Positions 15,776-23,693 of a stretch of 64,000 bases of DNA are shown piece by piece. The position numbers and the translations under genes are program-made. The notes under the pieces are model-generated. The model was not told where the DNA came from and ran no database searches. It saw nothing but the letters and a program-made list of their open reading frames with translations. The stretch comes from Lewinellaceae bacterium (lineage in GTDB: Bacteria > Bacteroidota > Bacteroidia > Chitinophagales > Saprospiraceae): NCBI GenBank assembly GCA_020636375.1, contig JACJXZ010000011.1, positions 124,001-188,000 of the forward strand, read 5' to 3'. Numbering within the stretch: position 1 is the stretch's first letter; each line of letters begins with the position of its first letter.

Positions 15776-16561
15776 CTACTCCCCTCTAAACACCGGTTTC
15801 CGCTTTTCCAGGAAAGCATTCACGCCCTCTTTGTAGTCGTGGGTCTGGCCGGCGGCGGACTGGAGCTGGTCTTCGATGGCCAGTTGGCGTTCCAGTTCGT
15901 TGTCGAGCGACTGGTTGAGGGCGCGTTTGGTGTAGCCCAGGCCTTTGGTGGGCATGAAGGAGAGCCGGCGGGCGATCTCCAGGGATTTTTCTTCGAAATC
16001 CTCGTCGGGGAAAAAGTCATAGATCATACCGAGGCGTTCGGCCTCTTTGGCGCTTACCTTATCGCCGAGCAACATGAGGGCGGAGGCTTTCTGGAAGCCG
16101 ACGAGGCGGGGCAGGAAGAAGGTGCCTCCGCTGTCGGGGATGAGGCCGATCTTGCTGAAGGCTTGGATGAAGGAGGCCGATTCGGCAGCCACCACCACGT
16201 CGCAGGCCAGGGCGATGTTGGCGCCGGCGCCGGCGGCCACGCCATTGACGGCGGCGACGACCGGCTTTTCGATCTCCCGGATCCGCACGATGATGGGGTT
16301 GTAGTGTTCGGTGAGGATGGTCGTCATCCTGGGGCCGTCTTCGGCGACGACCTCCTGGAGGTCCTGCCCGGCAGAGAAAGCCTTGCCGGCGCCGGTGAGG
16401 TAGATGGCGCGCACCTGCGGATCGTCGCGGCACTGGTCGAGGCAGGCCTGCAGGGCCAGGGCCATTTCCCGGTTGAAACTGTTGTAAACGTTGGGGCGGT
16501 TGAGGGTGATCCGGGCCACGTGGCCGTCGGGCTCGAAGAGGATGGTGTTGTTGTCTTGCAT
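15776..16561 (-). CDS. paaG: Enoyl-CoA hydratase/isomerase, PaaG-like
   Basis: 261 residues, normal for the crotonase family. Typical elements: ITLNRPNVYNSFNREMALAL, the oxyanion-hole strands GAGKAFSAGQDLQEVV (~57-72) and VAAVNGVAAGAGANIALACD (~101-120), ASFIQAFSKIGLIPDSGGTF with an Asp at the position used by PaaG isomerases, and a C-terminal FLEKRKPVF. The PaaG-type reaction isomerises ring-epoxide phenylacetyl-CoA to the oxepin form. The nearby paaD supports a phenylacetate role, but other crotonase activities cannot be excluded. It is separated from paaD by a 200-base microsatellite spacer. Confidence 0.8.
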   Translation of the reverse strand: MQDNNTILFEPDGHVARITLNRPNVYNSFNREMALALQACLDQCRDDPQVRAIYLTGAGKAFSAGQDLQEVVAEDGPRMTTILTEHYNPIIVRIREIEKPVVAAVNGVAAGAGANIALACDVVVAAESASFIQAFSKIGLIPDSGGTFFLPRLVGFQKASALMLLGDKVSAKEAERLGMIYDFFPDEDFEEKSLEIARRLSFMPTKGLGYTKRALNQSLDNELERQLAIEDQLQSAAGQTHDYKEGVNAFLEKRKPVFRGE

Positions 16562-16575
16562 AGAGGTTCAGGTCG

Positions 16576-16652
16576 TATGGCTATATGGCTATATGGTTAT
16601 ATGGTTATATGGTTATATGGTTATATGGTTATATGGCTATATGGCTATATGG
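16576..16652. repeat. 9-bp tandem repeat TATATGGTT/TATATGGCT
   Basis: About eight units of ATATGGTT or ATATGGCT with period 9, beginning 15 bases upstream of the PaaG-like start codon on the minus strand, so it lies in that gene's 5' region. Confidence 0.95.
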
Positions 16653-16695
16653 TTGGGAGGGCTGTTTACTGGTATCCACTCCCCGTTTGTGTAGC

Positions 16696-16766
16696 CTTCA
16701 TTCATTCCATCATTCCATCATTCCATCATTCACTCATTCACTCATTCACTCATTCACTCATTCCAC
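16696..16766. repeat. 8-bp tandem repeat CATTCACT/CATTCCAT
   Basis: Runs of ATTCCATC then ATTCACTC with period 8, directly after the paaD stop. The same ATTCACTC unit recurs at 17300-17357 on the other side of paaD. Confidence 0.95.
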
Positions 16767-16770
16767 ATCC

Positions 16771-17265
16771 TTAGTGGCATTTAAAATAATCGAAAGGTTC
16801 TTTACAATCCAGGCATCGGTAGAGGGCTTTGCAGGCGGTGGAGCCGAACTGGCTGACCATTTCGGTGTGCCTGGACCCACATTGGGGGCACTCTACCACC
16901 GGCCCTTTCTGAAAAAGGGCGTTTTTGTCGACGCTGCCATCGACGGGCGGGGCGATGCCGTAGGCTTTGAGCCGTTGGCGCCCCCGCTCGGTGATCCAGT
17001 CGGTCGTCCAGGCCGGGTGGAGGACGGTGGTTACCCTGACTTCATCGAAGCCCTTGTCCTGGAGGGCGGCCCGGATGTTGACCTCGATGGTGTTCATGGC
17101 CGGGCAGCCCGAATAGGTGGGGGTGATGACCACCTCTACCGCTTCGCCATCGACCTTAATGTCCCGGATGATGCCCATATCGGTAACGGTGAGCACGGGG
17201 ATTTCGGGATCGGTCACTTCTTCCAGGATGTCCCGGATGTCTTCTTTTGTGGTTGTTCTTGTCAT
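16771..17265 (-). CDS. paaD: Phenylacetate-CoA epoxidase-associated protein PaaD
   Basis: 164 residues from the ATG at 17265 (MTRTTTKEDIRDILEEVTDP), preferred over an upstream in-frame start that lies in repeat-adjacent DNA. The N-terminal half is a MIP18/DUF59 domain: DPEIPVLTVTDMGIIRDIKV, TPTYSGCPAMNTIEVNI with the conserved Cys. The C-terminal half has the PaaD zinc-ribbon: CPQCGSRHTEMVSQFGSTAC and YRCLDCKEPFDYFKCH, which gives CxxC...C...CxxC ligands. PaaD is needed for assembly of Fe-S or the active PaaABCE phenylacetyl-CoA epoxidase (family knowledge). The paaABCE genes are not seen here, so the paa genes are scattered or lie outside the window. Confidence 0.93.
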   Translation of the reverse strand: MTRTTTKEDIRDILEEVTDPEIPVLTVTDMGIIRDIKVDGEAVEVVITPTYSGCPAMNTIEVNIRAALQDKGFDEVRVTTVLHPAWTTDWITERGRQRLKAYGIAPPVDGSVDKNALFQKGPVVECPQCGSRHTEMVSQFGSTACKALYRCLDCKEPFDYFKCH

Positions 17266-17297
17266 GGTTAGGTCTTTTGTATAGCCAGCACGGCCCA

Positions 17298-17357
17298 TCA
17301 CTCATTCACTCATTCCTTCATTCACTCATTCACTCATTCACTCATTCACTCATTCCT
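17298..17357. repeat. 8-bp tandem repeat CATTCACT
   Basis: About seven ATTCACTC/ATTCCTTC units between the paaD start and the next gene's stop, same unit as 16696-16766. Confidence 0.95.
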
Positions 17358-17374
17358 TCCAACACCCACCTCCC

Positions 17375-18706
17375 TCAATCGGTTTTAACCATTTCCAGGT
17401 TGCGGACCATGAGCAGGAAAGATCGGGCGAATTCGGGCAGGTTGTCGTACCGGAGGGTTCCGGTGGCGGGGTTGAGGTTGGGATAGTAGGACCGGTTGTT
17501 TTCCACGATACGGCTGATGGCCTTTTTGATGGCGCGCTTGTCAAATTTCCGGGTGGCCTTATCGTAGTAGCTGAGGGCAAAGCCCAGGCTTTTGAAGTAG
17601 TCGGCCTCCACGATCTGGTAATAGAGGTGGAAAAGGTCACGGTCGGGTTTTGGCACGGCGTAGTTGAACATGCAGTAACCCACGATATAGCCGGGGATGG
17701 CCAGGGCGATGTTGTCGTATCCGTGTTCTTTGTACCAATCCATGTGGAAGAGTTCGGCGTCGATGATGCTGACGACCCGGTCGTGGTGCACCGAGTGGGT
17801 GATGCCGAAGGTAGACTTGACGCGGTACATTTCCTTGAAGAACTCCTCCTTGTCGCGTTCCATCAGTTCCCGGAGCTCGGTGCAGAGCACCTGGTTTTTG
17901 CCGGCGGTGGCCAGCCCGTCGTTCTCGTAGTATTTGCGGTGGAAGTGTTCGAGGGATTCCATCATGAAGCCTTCCGGCTTGATGAGGTAATCGAGTCGGT
18001 AGATGAGGTCGAGCAGCAGGTAGCCGATGCTTCCGGAGTACTGGATTTTGTCGAGCTTGCCGTTTTCGGCCTCCTCCAGGGCCTTTTTGACCTGGCTGAT
18101 GAGGTAGTTGTATTTGGCCTCTTTCTCGGGCAGGGGCAGCTCTTCGAGGTGGCTGGTATCGACCGGCTGCAGGCTTTTGAACTCTTCCAGCAGCAGGTCG
18201 TCCTGCTTGTCGGCTTTGGTGGCCACCTCTTTGAGGGCGTAGTATAATTTGTATGGAGAGCCGTCCAGGGTGTAGGTATCGAAGATGATGGCGATGTTGC
18301 CCTCCTCATCGAGGGCGAACCGGCTGTATTTGAGGTTGAAGTTTTGTTCGAGCAGGCGCCGCATGAAGGCCACGTTCAGGGCTTTGGCCCGGACGACCTT
18401 GGCTTCCACCTTGACCTTCTGGGGCGTGGCTTTGCCGGTGATCTTCTTTGAGCCCTGGTACAGTTCGAATTCCAGGCCGCCCTTCACCTCCCTGCACCGC
18501 ACGTTGTCTTCCTCTTCGTCGCGGAGGTAGTAGAAAAACTGCTTGTAGCTCTCCAGGTATTCCTGCTTGTCGAACTTGTCCAGCGCTACGTCCCAGGCGG
18601 TATAGCGGGAGCTGTCCTTGTAGGAGTCGCTGTAGCGTCCAAAGCTGATCTTCGGTTGTTCCCTTTCTTCCGTTTTTGCGCCAAAAATGCGGTCGAACAA
18701 TCCCAT
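17375..18706 (-). CDS. Uncharacterised conserved-looking cytoplasmic protein
   Basis: 443 residues; family not recognised. No signal peptide or transmembrane segment. The N-terminus MGLFDRIFGAKTEEREQPK is a short basic/acidic leader. Residues ~40-165 (from DVALDKFDKQEYLESYKQFF to FDTYTLDGSPYKLYYALKEV) alternate strands and helices in a way that recalls YbjN/type III chaperone-like folds, but this is only an impression. The rest is mostly helical with many aromatic and charged residues (for example HFHRKYYENDGLATAGKNQV). It is on the same strand as, and 110 bases upstream of, paaD, with a microsatellite between. Codon use and composition match the neighbours. Confidence 0.75.
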   Translation of the reverse strand: MGLFDRIFGAKTEEREQPKISFGRYSDSYKDSSRYTAWDVALDKFDKQEYLESYKQFFYYLRDEEEDNVRCREVKGGLEFELYQGSKKITGKATPQKVKVEAKVVRAKALNVAFMRRLLEQNFNLKYSRFALDEEGNIAIIFDTYTLDGSPYKLYYALKEVATKADKQDDLLLEEFKSLQPVDTSHLEELPLPEKEAKYNYLISQVKKALEEAENGKLDKIQYSGSIGYLLLDLIYRLDYLIKPEGFMMESLEHFHRKYYENDGLATAGKNQVLCTELRELMERDKEEFFKEMYRVKSTFGITHSVHHDRVVSIIDAELFHMDWYKEHGYDNIALAIPGYIVGYCMFNYAVPKPDRDLFHLYYQIVEADYFKSLGFALSYYDKATRKFDKRAIKKAISRIVENNRSYYPNLNPATGTLRYDNLPEFARSFLLMVRNLEMVKTD

Positions 18707-18784
18707 TCTCTCTTTTTTTCCAACGGGAAATGTACAAAATCAACGCAAGTTAACAAAAAGCGGGAAAGGGATAGGCAAAGCTGT

Positions 18785-19816
18785 TTACTTATTATTTGCG
18801 GTCGTGCTTTGATATTCCTGTTTGACATGGAGCGCTGCCAGATCCAGCCTGGGTTGGTCGAGGCCTCCTGTGGCGTCGGCCGCCGCTTCGCCGTTGCTTT
18901 CTTTCAGATACCGACGCTGCATCTGTTTGACGGTAAGCGTGGCGCCATCCGGGCTCCAGCCGGGAGGGCCGAAGGCATACATGAATTTGTGGCGCCAGTT
19001 GTTGGTGCTCTTCACGTCTTTCCAGATGTTCTGGTATTCGTGTAAGAGGATGACCATCGGGTTGTAGGAGTTGGGTGGGTGGATGACGCCGTATTTGATC
19101 TCAATATCCTCGTCGAGCTCGGCCCAGGTGCCGAACAGCTTGTCGAAGATATTGAGGTAGCCGCCGTGGTTTTTATCGAGGTATTCCAGGTTCTGGGCGT
19201 GGTGCACCTGGTGCTGGGTATGTGTGTTGAGGAACTTTTCCAGGAAGCCCAGCTTGGGGATATACTGGGTGTGCAGCTGAAACTGCCACAGGGATTCTAT
19301 GCCCATGCAGACGATCACCATGCCGGGGTGGAAGCCGATCATCGGCAGCCACATGTAGAACAGTGGTTTGTACAGGAGGGTGAACCAGCCGTTCCGCAGG
19401 CCGGTGCCCAGGTTGAAGTGGTCGGAGGAATGGTGCACGATGTGGGCCGCCCAGAAAAACCGGACGGTATGGTTGAGGCGGTGGAACCAATAGTAGCTGA
19501 AGTCGTCCAGGAACTGGCAGATCAGCCAGGTGTACCAGGCCCATCCGAAAGATTGATAACCCAGGATGTTGGTGCGCACCCCTTCCACTTCGGGGTTGAA
19601 AATTTCGTAGGACAGGTTGAAAATAGCGATCGCCGAAATGACCTTGAAGAGCGGTTCTATGATGACGGTGCCCAGGCCCATGAAGCCGCTGGCCAGCAGG
19701 TCTTTCCACTCATACAGGTTCTTTTTCTCATCGTGAGATCTGCTGTGCGCCAGCTCCAGCAGGATCAGGGCAACAAAAAAGGGCGGGCCGTATACGATTG
19801 GGCTGGTTAGATCCAT
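18785..19816 (-). CDS. Sterol desaturase / fatty acid hydroxylase superfamily protein
   Basis: 343 residues from the ATG at 19816 (MDLTSPIVYGPPFF); the longer frame begins in a region unlike a coding start. Integral membrane protein with an N-terminal helix, helices around 40-60 and 85-110, and the di-iron histidine boxes of the superfamily: FHRLNH, HIVHHSSDHFNLGTGLR, and NTHTQHQVHHAQN. The spacing of HxxxH, HxxHH and HxxHH is as expected. These enzymes hydroxylate or desaturate lipids, sterols or carotenoids; the substrate cannot be told. The C-terminal ~60 residues (MQRRYLKESNGEAAAD...) form a hydrophilic tail. No obvious operon partner. Confidence 0.9.
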   Translation of the reverse strand: MDLTSPIVYGPPFFVALILLELAHSRSHDEKKNLYEWKDLLASGFMGLGTVIIEPLFKVISAIAIFNLSYEIFNPEVEGVRTNILGYQSFGWAWYTWLICQFLDDFSYYWFHRLNHTVRFFWAAHIVHHSSDHFNLGTGLRNGWFTLLYKPLFYMWLPMIGFHPGMVIVCMGIESLWQFQLHTQYIPKLGFLEKFLNTHTQHQVHHAQNLEYLDKNHGGYLNIFDKLFGTWAELDEDIEIKYGVIHPPNSYNPMVILLHEYQNIWKDVKSTNNWRHKFMYAFGPPGWSPDGATLTVKQMQRRYLKESNGEAAADATGGLDQPRLDLAALHVKQEYQSTTANNK

Positions 19817-19979
19817 TATTCCGGTATTTTTTTCCGGTGGTGAAAATAAAAATTTTTCCTGCCGCATCCAATTTTGGACGAAGCTTATCCGGGTTGTGCT
19901 GCTTTCCGGGCGGACGCGCCACTTTTAAGTGGTGCGTGTCAAAAAATTGACAGGATAGGTGGGCTGGTGGGAAAGTGGA

Positions 19980-20178
19980 CAGGATGAACAGGATGGGGTG
20001 GCAGCCCGCCTGCTGGGCTGGAACGAGTTCCATTACGGCGAGGCCGGCAGGTATAAGTAGACAGGATTGACAGGATGAACAGGATGGGGTGGCAGCCCGC
20101 CTGCTGGGCTGGAACGAGTTCCATCATGGCGAGGCCGGCTGGTATGAGTAGACGGGATTGACAGGATGAACAGGATGG
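19980..20178. repeat. 91-bp direct tandem repeat, 2.2 copies
   Basis: Units start CAGGATGAACAGGATGGGGT at 19980 and 20071, with a truncated third start at 20162, an exact 91-base period. The two full copies differ at a few positions (CATTACGGCG versus CATCATGGCG; ATAAGTAGAC versus ATGAGTAGAC). Each includes an inner GCAGCCCGCCTGCTGGGCTG inverted pair. Confidence 0.95.
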
Positions 20179-20249
20179 ATGGGGCGCGATTCCTTTTTGT
20201 ACCCTTTGCTCGGTTTTAGGCCCGGCCGGCCGGCCGGGTAAATCTTAGG

Positions 20250-20320
20250 CTGTAGGTTTTAGGGGCAACCCAGGCCTAATCGGGCACTCAACAGGCGCCT
20301 AACGCCTAAAACCTAAGACC
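20250..20320. repeat. Dispersed palindromic repeat, long copy
   Basis: TAGGTTTTAGGGGCAACCCA ... CCTAACGCCTAAAACCTAAG, related to 15690-15740 but with an insertion of about 17 bases in the middle. Confidence 0.8.
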
Positions 20321-20366
20321 TAAACCCTCCTAACACTGGAGGGGACACAATTTAGCATCGCACCCG
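20320..20366. repeat. 47-bp dispersed repeat, copy 2
   Basis: Begins CTAAACCCTCCTAACACTGG and ends TTTAGCATCGCACCCG; 45 of 47 positions match 2524-2570. Confidence 0.9.
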
Positions 20367-20396
20367 GATGGATGCAAATCCGCAGCCTGGAATTGC

Positions 20397-20404
20397 TATA
20401 TTTG
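20397..20404 (+). promoter_or_regulatory. Bacteroidota-type -7 element (TATATTTG)
   Basis: TATATTTG fits the TAnnTTTG consensus and lies 41 bases before the DinB-like start codon. A clear TTG at -33 is not visible, so support is partial. Confidence 0.35.
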
Positions 20405-20444
20405 AGGGGATTATAAATTATACCCGGCCGAAAAAAATGTTTCC

Positions 20445-21065
20445 ATGAAATCAACCTGCCTGTTCTTGTTCTTCACTTTCTGTCTGGCTGATGGCGCCAT
20501 CGCTCAGGAAGGAACCACACAAAACGCCGAAATGAACTATAGCCTGCCTTACTACGAGATTCCGCCCGCCCCGGAGGCCTACACCGCCGGCGCCGTTGCC
20601 GCCCGCCTGGCCGACGGCCTGGGCTTCCGGTACTACTGGGCGACCGAGGGTTTGCGGCCCGAAGACCTGCAGTTCCGGCCCAACGAAACGGCCCGGACTG
20701 CGGAGGAAACCCTGGCGCACATCCACGGCCTTTCCGAGATTATCGTCAACGCTGCCCGGCGCGTGGCCAATGCCAGCTCCGGGGAAAAAGAGGAACTTTC
20801 TTTTGAACAGATGCGGCGGCAAACGCTGGAGAACATCAAAGAGGCCGCCGACATATTCCGGGCCACCGGGGATGGCGACCTGGCCGGATACGAAGTCGTC
20901 TTTCAAAGAGGGGAAAATACCTCGGCGTATCCCTTCTGGAACCTGATCAACGGCCCCATCGCCGATGCTATCTGGCATGTGGGGCAGGTGGTTTCCTTCC
21001 GGCGCTCCTCGGGCAACCCGCTGAACCCGAAAGTGAGTTTGTTCAGCGGGAAGCTGAGGGAGTAA
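20445..21065 (+). CDS. Secreted DinB-superfamily protein
   Basis: 206 residues with a signal peptide (MKSTCLFLFFTFCLADGAIAQ). The mature part has the helical-bundle pattern of DinB/YfiT proteins: an N-terminal helix with LADGLGFRYYWATEGLRPED, FRPNETARTAEETLAHIHGL carrying a His of the usual metal triad, a long central helix, and NLINGPIADAIWHVGQVVSF carrying the C-terminal His. DinB-like proteins bind a metal through three His and many are thiol-dependent transferases; export to the periplasm is less common. Function unknown. Single gene with its own candidate promoter. Confidence 0.85.
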   Translation: MKSTCLFLFFTFCLADGAIAQEGTTQNAEMNYSLPYYEIPPAPEAYTAGAVAARLADGLGFRYYWATEGLRPEDLQFRPNETARTAEETLAHIHGLSEIIVNAARRVANASSGEKEELSFEQMRRQTLENIKEAADIFRATGDGDLAGYEVVFQRGENTSAYPFWNLINGPIADAIWHVGQVVSFRRSSGNPLNPKVSLFSGKLRE

Positions 21066-21125
21066 ATTTGCCAAAAAGCCATCACTTCCTGGCCACAAGA
21101 GCAGAAAAACGGAAGCCATCAGCAG

Positions 21126-21404
21126 TTAACAGCCCAGGATTATTACGACAACCAACAAAACGCCCGCCAGCCCCCAATTGGCAAGCACAACTGCCCTGTG
21201 CGAAGCATAAAAGGCGAAAAAGAGCGCCGCAACAACAGCGCCCAGCCCGGCCACTACCCCATACCCCAGCACGATAGCGCTGCCCGCCAGCCCCTGCCCC
21301 TCTGCCATGCCGGCGTAACTGGAACCGGCCGTGCCGGCAACGAAAAAAACCAGCAAGGCCAGGAGGCACAGCAGCAGGCTGGCGGGTTTTATCAGCTTTT
21401 TCAT
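21126..21404 (-). CDS. Small hydrophobic membrane protein
   Basis: 92 residues. It begins MKKLIKPASLLLCLLALLVF, followed by two further hydrophobic segments (LAGSAIVLGYGVVAGLGAVVAALFF... and VVLANWGLAGVLLVVVIILG), so about three transmembrane helices. No family recognised. Its start lies 9 bases downstream of the stop of the vWA-domain gene on the same strand, which suggests cotranscription. The composition is consistent with a real small membrane protein, but the evidence is limited to start, length and hydrophobicity. Confidence 0.6.
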   Translation of the reverse strand: MKKLIKPASLLLCLLALLVFFVAGTAGSSYAGMAEGQGLAGSAIVLGYGVVAGLGAVVAALFFAFYASHRAVVLANWGLAGVLLVVVIILGC

Positions 21405-21413
21405 TCTGTCTTT

Positions 21414-22820
21414 TTAAAAATTGGCGATTTTCTCCACCGTAGCTCCTTCCTTCACCTCTATCGTAAAGGTTTCTTTTTTGCCCTTGTGTTCTTTCAGGGC
21501 AGTAACGGCCACTTCATAGGTGCCGGGGTTGAGGGTAAACGCTTTGGGGTTGCTGCTGTCGGAGGTATAGGTCCTGCCGTTGGCGACGTTTTTTTTGCTG
21601 GTGGTTTCTGTTATTTTCACGGCGGCGTCGACCAGGCCGGCGGCGCTCCTGGCGCCGATGCGGGCAATGCCGCTTTTGAACCGGTGTTCCACTTCCCGGG
21701 TTTCGCCGGCGCGCACCTCTATGTTTTCGATGCGGTGGGAGATTTCCAGCCCCTCTATTTTCATGGCCTGCACTTCCACGTCGTACAGCCCGGGGTTGAC
21801 TTCGTAGGCATCCGCTTTGCCGTAGGTTCGCCCGCTGGCGGCGGTTTTGCTGCTTCCCCTGGGGTAGATTTTTACGATGGCGTCCCAGCCCTCCCCGTTG
21901 TTTAGGGTGGTGACCAGAATCTTGCCGCCATCGAAGCTCACGGTTTGGTGCGTAGTCTTTTCCCCGGCGCTTTGCACGTTGTAGAAGGTAACGGCAGTAA
22001 CGTCGCTATTTTCCAAAGGCGCCGCCTCCAGGTCGTAAGCGCCGGCGGGCAGGAAGAGCAGGGCCGTATCGCCGTATGTTCTTGCCGTGGCGACGGCGTT
22101 TTTGGTTCCGGCTTCGAACGCCCGGATAATGGCGTCCACCGGCTTGCCGTTTTTGACGGCGAAGACGGTGAAGTTGCCCAAGGGTTTATCCACCGTCGTT
22201 TTGGTTGCTTCCTGGAGTACTTCGGCCAGCCCGTCGGCGTTGGCGGCGTCGTAATACCGGCCGTCGCCGGCTTTGGCGGCACAGCGCAGTTGCTCGGTTT
22301 CTTCGTTTTGCAGGCCGAAGCCGACGATGTGCAGGCGGAAGTCGATGCCCTCCGCTTTGGCGGCTTTGATGGCCGCGCAGATGTCGCCCCCGCAGGATTC
22401 GATGCCGTCGGTGACCAGTATGATGGTGGCCTTTGCTTTGGCCTGGCGCAACTGGCCGATCACCTGCCGGGCCGAATAAGCCAGGGGCGTTTTGCCCAGG
22501 GGTTTGATGGCCTTCAGGGACTGGTTGATCCGGGCCTTGTCGGCGTTGTCCATTTCCACCAGGAATTCCACGTCTTCGCAGTCCCCCTTTTCGCGGTGGC
22601 CGTAGGCTACCAGGCCCACCTGCTGGTTGCCGGGCAGCCCGTTTACGGTGCTGGACAATACATCGGCGGCGATTTCCATCTTGGTTTTGCCGTCCATCTG
22701 CCCCCACATGGAGCCGCTGGCGTCGTAGATGAAGACAATAGGGGAGGGGGAGGGATCGCCCTGGGCCCGGAGTTGGAAAGCCAGGGAGAAAACGAGGAGA
22801 ATGGCAGTTAATGGTTTCAT
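21414..22820 (-). CDS. Secreted vWA-domain protein with repeated beta modules
   Basis: 468 residues. Signal peptide MKPLTAILLVFSLAFQLRAQ; von Willebrand A domain at ~27-210 with an intact MIDAS: DASGSMW, T of GKTPLAYSARQVIGQ, and VTDGIESCGGD. The C-terminal half consists of three related ~80-residue beta modules, each with an RTYG/RTYT motif and a PGxYxVxV end (for example LPAGAYDLEA, NPGLYDVEVQ, NPGTYEVAVT). vWA proteins of this kind bind a partner in a metal-dependent way at the cell surface or in the periplasm. It is followed by the small membrane protein and preceded by a 4-helix sensor-like protein on the same strand. Confidence 0.9.
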   Translation of the reverse strand: MKPLTAILLVFSLAFQLRAQGDPSPSPIVFIYDASGSMWGQMDGKTKMEIAADVLSSTVNGLPGNQQVGLVAYGHREKGDCEDVEFLVEMDNADKARINQSLKAIKPLGKTPLAYSARQVIGQLRQAKAKATIILVTDGIESCGGDICAAIKAAKAEGIDFRLHIVGFGLQNEETEQLRCAAKAGDGRYYDAANADGLAEVLQEATKTTVDKPLGNFTVFAVKNGKPVDAIIRAFEAGTKNAVATARTYGDTALLFLPAGAYDLEAAPLENSDVTAVTFYNVQSAGEKTTHQTVSFDGGKILVTTLNNGEGWDAIVKIYPRGSSKTAASGRTYGKADAYEVNPGLYDVEVQAMKIEGLEISHRIENIEVRAGETREVEHRFKSGIARIGARSAAGLVDAAVKITETTSKKNVANGRTYTSDSSNPKAFTLNPGTYEVAVTALKEHKGKKETFTIEVKEGATVEKIANF

Positions 22821-22859
22821 GAAGAATAGGTTTTGGTTATGGTATTGCTGTGTTGGTAT

Positions 22860-23504
22860 TCAATTCAGCCCCGGCTTCTGCCCCTGCCCGCCCATCAGCG
22901 TCTTTGACGAAAAAATAAGCCCCTGGATGAGGATGCCGATTATAATAAGGACGGTCATTTCGAGATGCGAAGTGGACACGCTGCCCATGATGATGCGTTT
23001 CGACTTTTCCCGCAGTTCCGCTCCTTCGGCGGTTTGGATGTCGGACAGGGCGGAAATTGTTGAAAACGCTTCGGCGGTGGCTTCTTCCAGAGCGGGGCCG
23101 GCCGGTTGGCGGGCTAAATCCGCTTCCAGGCGGTTGATCTTCTCCAGGGTGGCGTTCAGGCTGTTGAACTGCGTTTCCTCCTCTTCAGTCAGGTAGGTTT
23201 GCGCGTATTGGGCGATCAACGCCTCCCTTTCTGCCTGGTAGGCTTCCACCTGCTTCATGACATCGGGCCCGGCGCCCCCTCCAGCCGCCGCCCGGAGCAA
23301 ATCCTGCCGTTCCTTGAGGTTCTCGTACAGGTGGAAGAGGTAGCTCTCGGCCATCAGCCGGTCTTCGAAGATGGAGGCGAAGGAGCGTTCCAGCTGGCGG
23401 AAGCGGCTTCTTTCCAGCAGGTTGGTGGTTATGGTGATGCCCAGGACGACGGCGAGGAGCAGGGCGGCTTTGGTCTTGTTTTTGATGGTGTAGGCCCATT
23501 TCAT
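22860..23504 (-). CDS. 4-helix-bundle (MCP-like) two-TM protein
   Basis: 214 residues. An N-terminal transmembrane helix (AALLLAVVLGITITTNLL, ~13-30), an extracytoplasmic ~140-residue helical region rich in coiled-coil heptads (LAESYLFHLYENLKERQ-like and EEETQFNSLNATLEKINRLE), then a second transmembrane helix (MTVLIIIGILIQGLIF, ~182-198) and a short tail. This is the layout of the 4HB_MCP sensor module of chemoreceptors, but no HAMP, kinase or methyl-accepting domain follows, so it is a stand-alone sensor or scaffold. It lies 39 bases upstream of the vWA gene, so the two may be coexpressed. Confidence 0.75.
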   Translation of the reverse strand: MKWAYTIKNKTKAALLLAVVLGITITTNLLERSRFRQLERSFASIFEDRLMAESYLFHLYENLKERQDLLRAAAGGGAGPDVMKQVEAYQAEREALIAQYAQTYLTEEEETQFNSLNATLEKINRLEADLARQPAGPALEEATAEAFSTISALSDIQTAEGAELREKSKRIIMGSVSTSHLEMTVLIIIGILIQGLIFSSKTLMGGQGQKPGLN

Positions 23505-23550
23505 GGTGGTCGGTTGTCTTTTTGTATATTGGCTTTAAAGTTCAAATATA

Positions 23551-23693
23551 ATGAAAGCAATCCAACCAGTCTACGCCCATGCTCCCGGCGACATCCCCAA
23601 TCTCTTCGCCGAAGCCTGGAACCGGCGCGACGCTGCGGGCATCGCCGGCCTGTTCGCCGAAGGCGCCGAGTTCGTCAACGTCACCGGCCTGTG
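23551..23693 (+). pseudogene. Truncated NTF2/SnoaL-like (SgcJ/EcaC-type) fragment
   Basis: The frame starts MKAIQPVYAHAPGDIPNLFA and continues AEAWNRRDAAGIAGLFAEGA, EFVNVTGL. This is the N-terminal ~47 residues of the SgcJ/EcaC-type NTF2-like family (F.EAWN.RDA.G...LF...AEFVNVTG). The similarity ends abruptly at about 23691, where the sequence becomes the antisense of the cyclase C-terminus; the remainder of a ~130-residue domain is missing. It starts 46 bases from the divergent 4-helix gene. It looks like the remnant of a gene cut by a rearrangement that placed the cyclase here. Confidence 0.65.

Larger units (their letters stand above)
19817..20444. other. Intergenic region with 91-bp tandem repeat, no gene seen
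   Basis: This 628-base spacer lies between divergent genes. It holds the 91-bp repeat, the longer copy of the CTAAAACCTA palindromic element, the second 47-bp dispersed repeat and a candidate promoter for the DinB-like gene. Confidence 0.6.
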
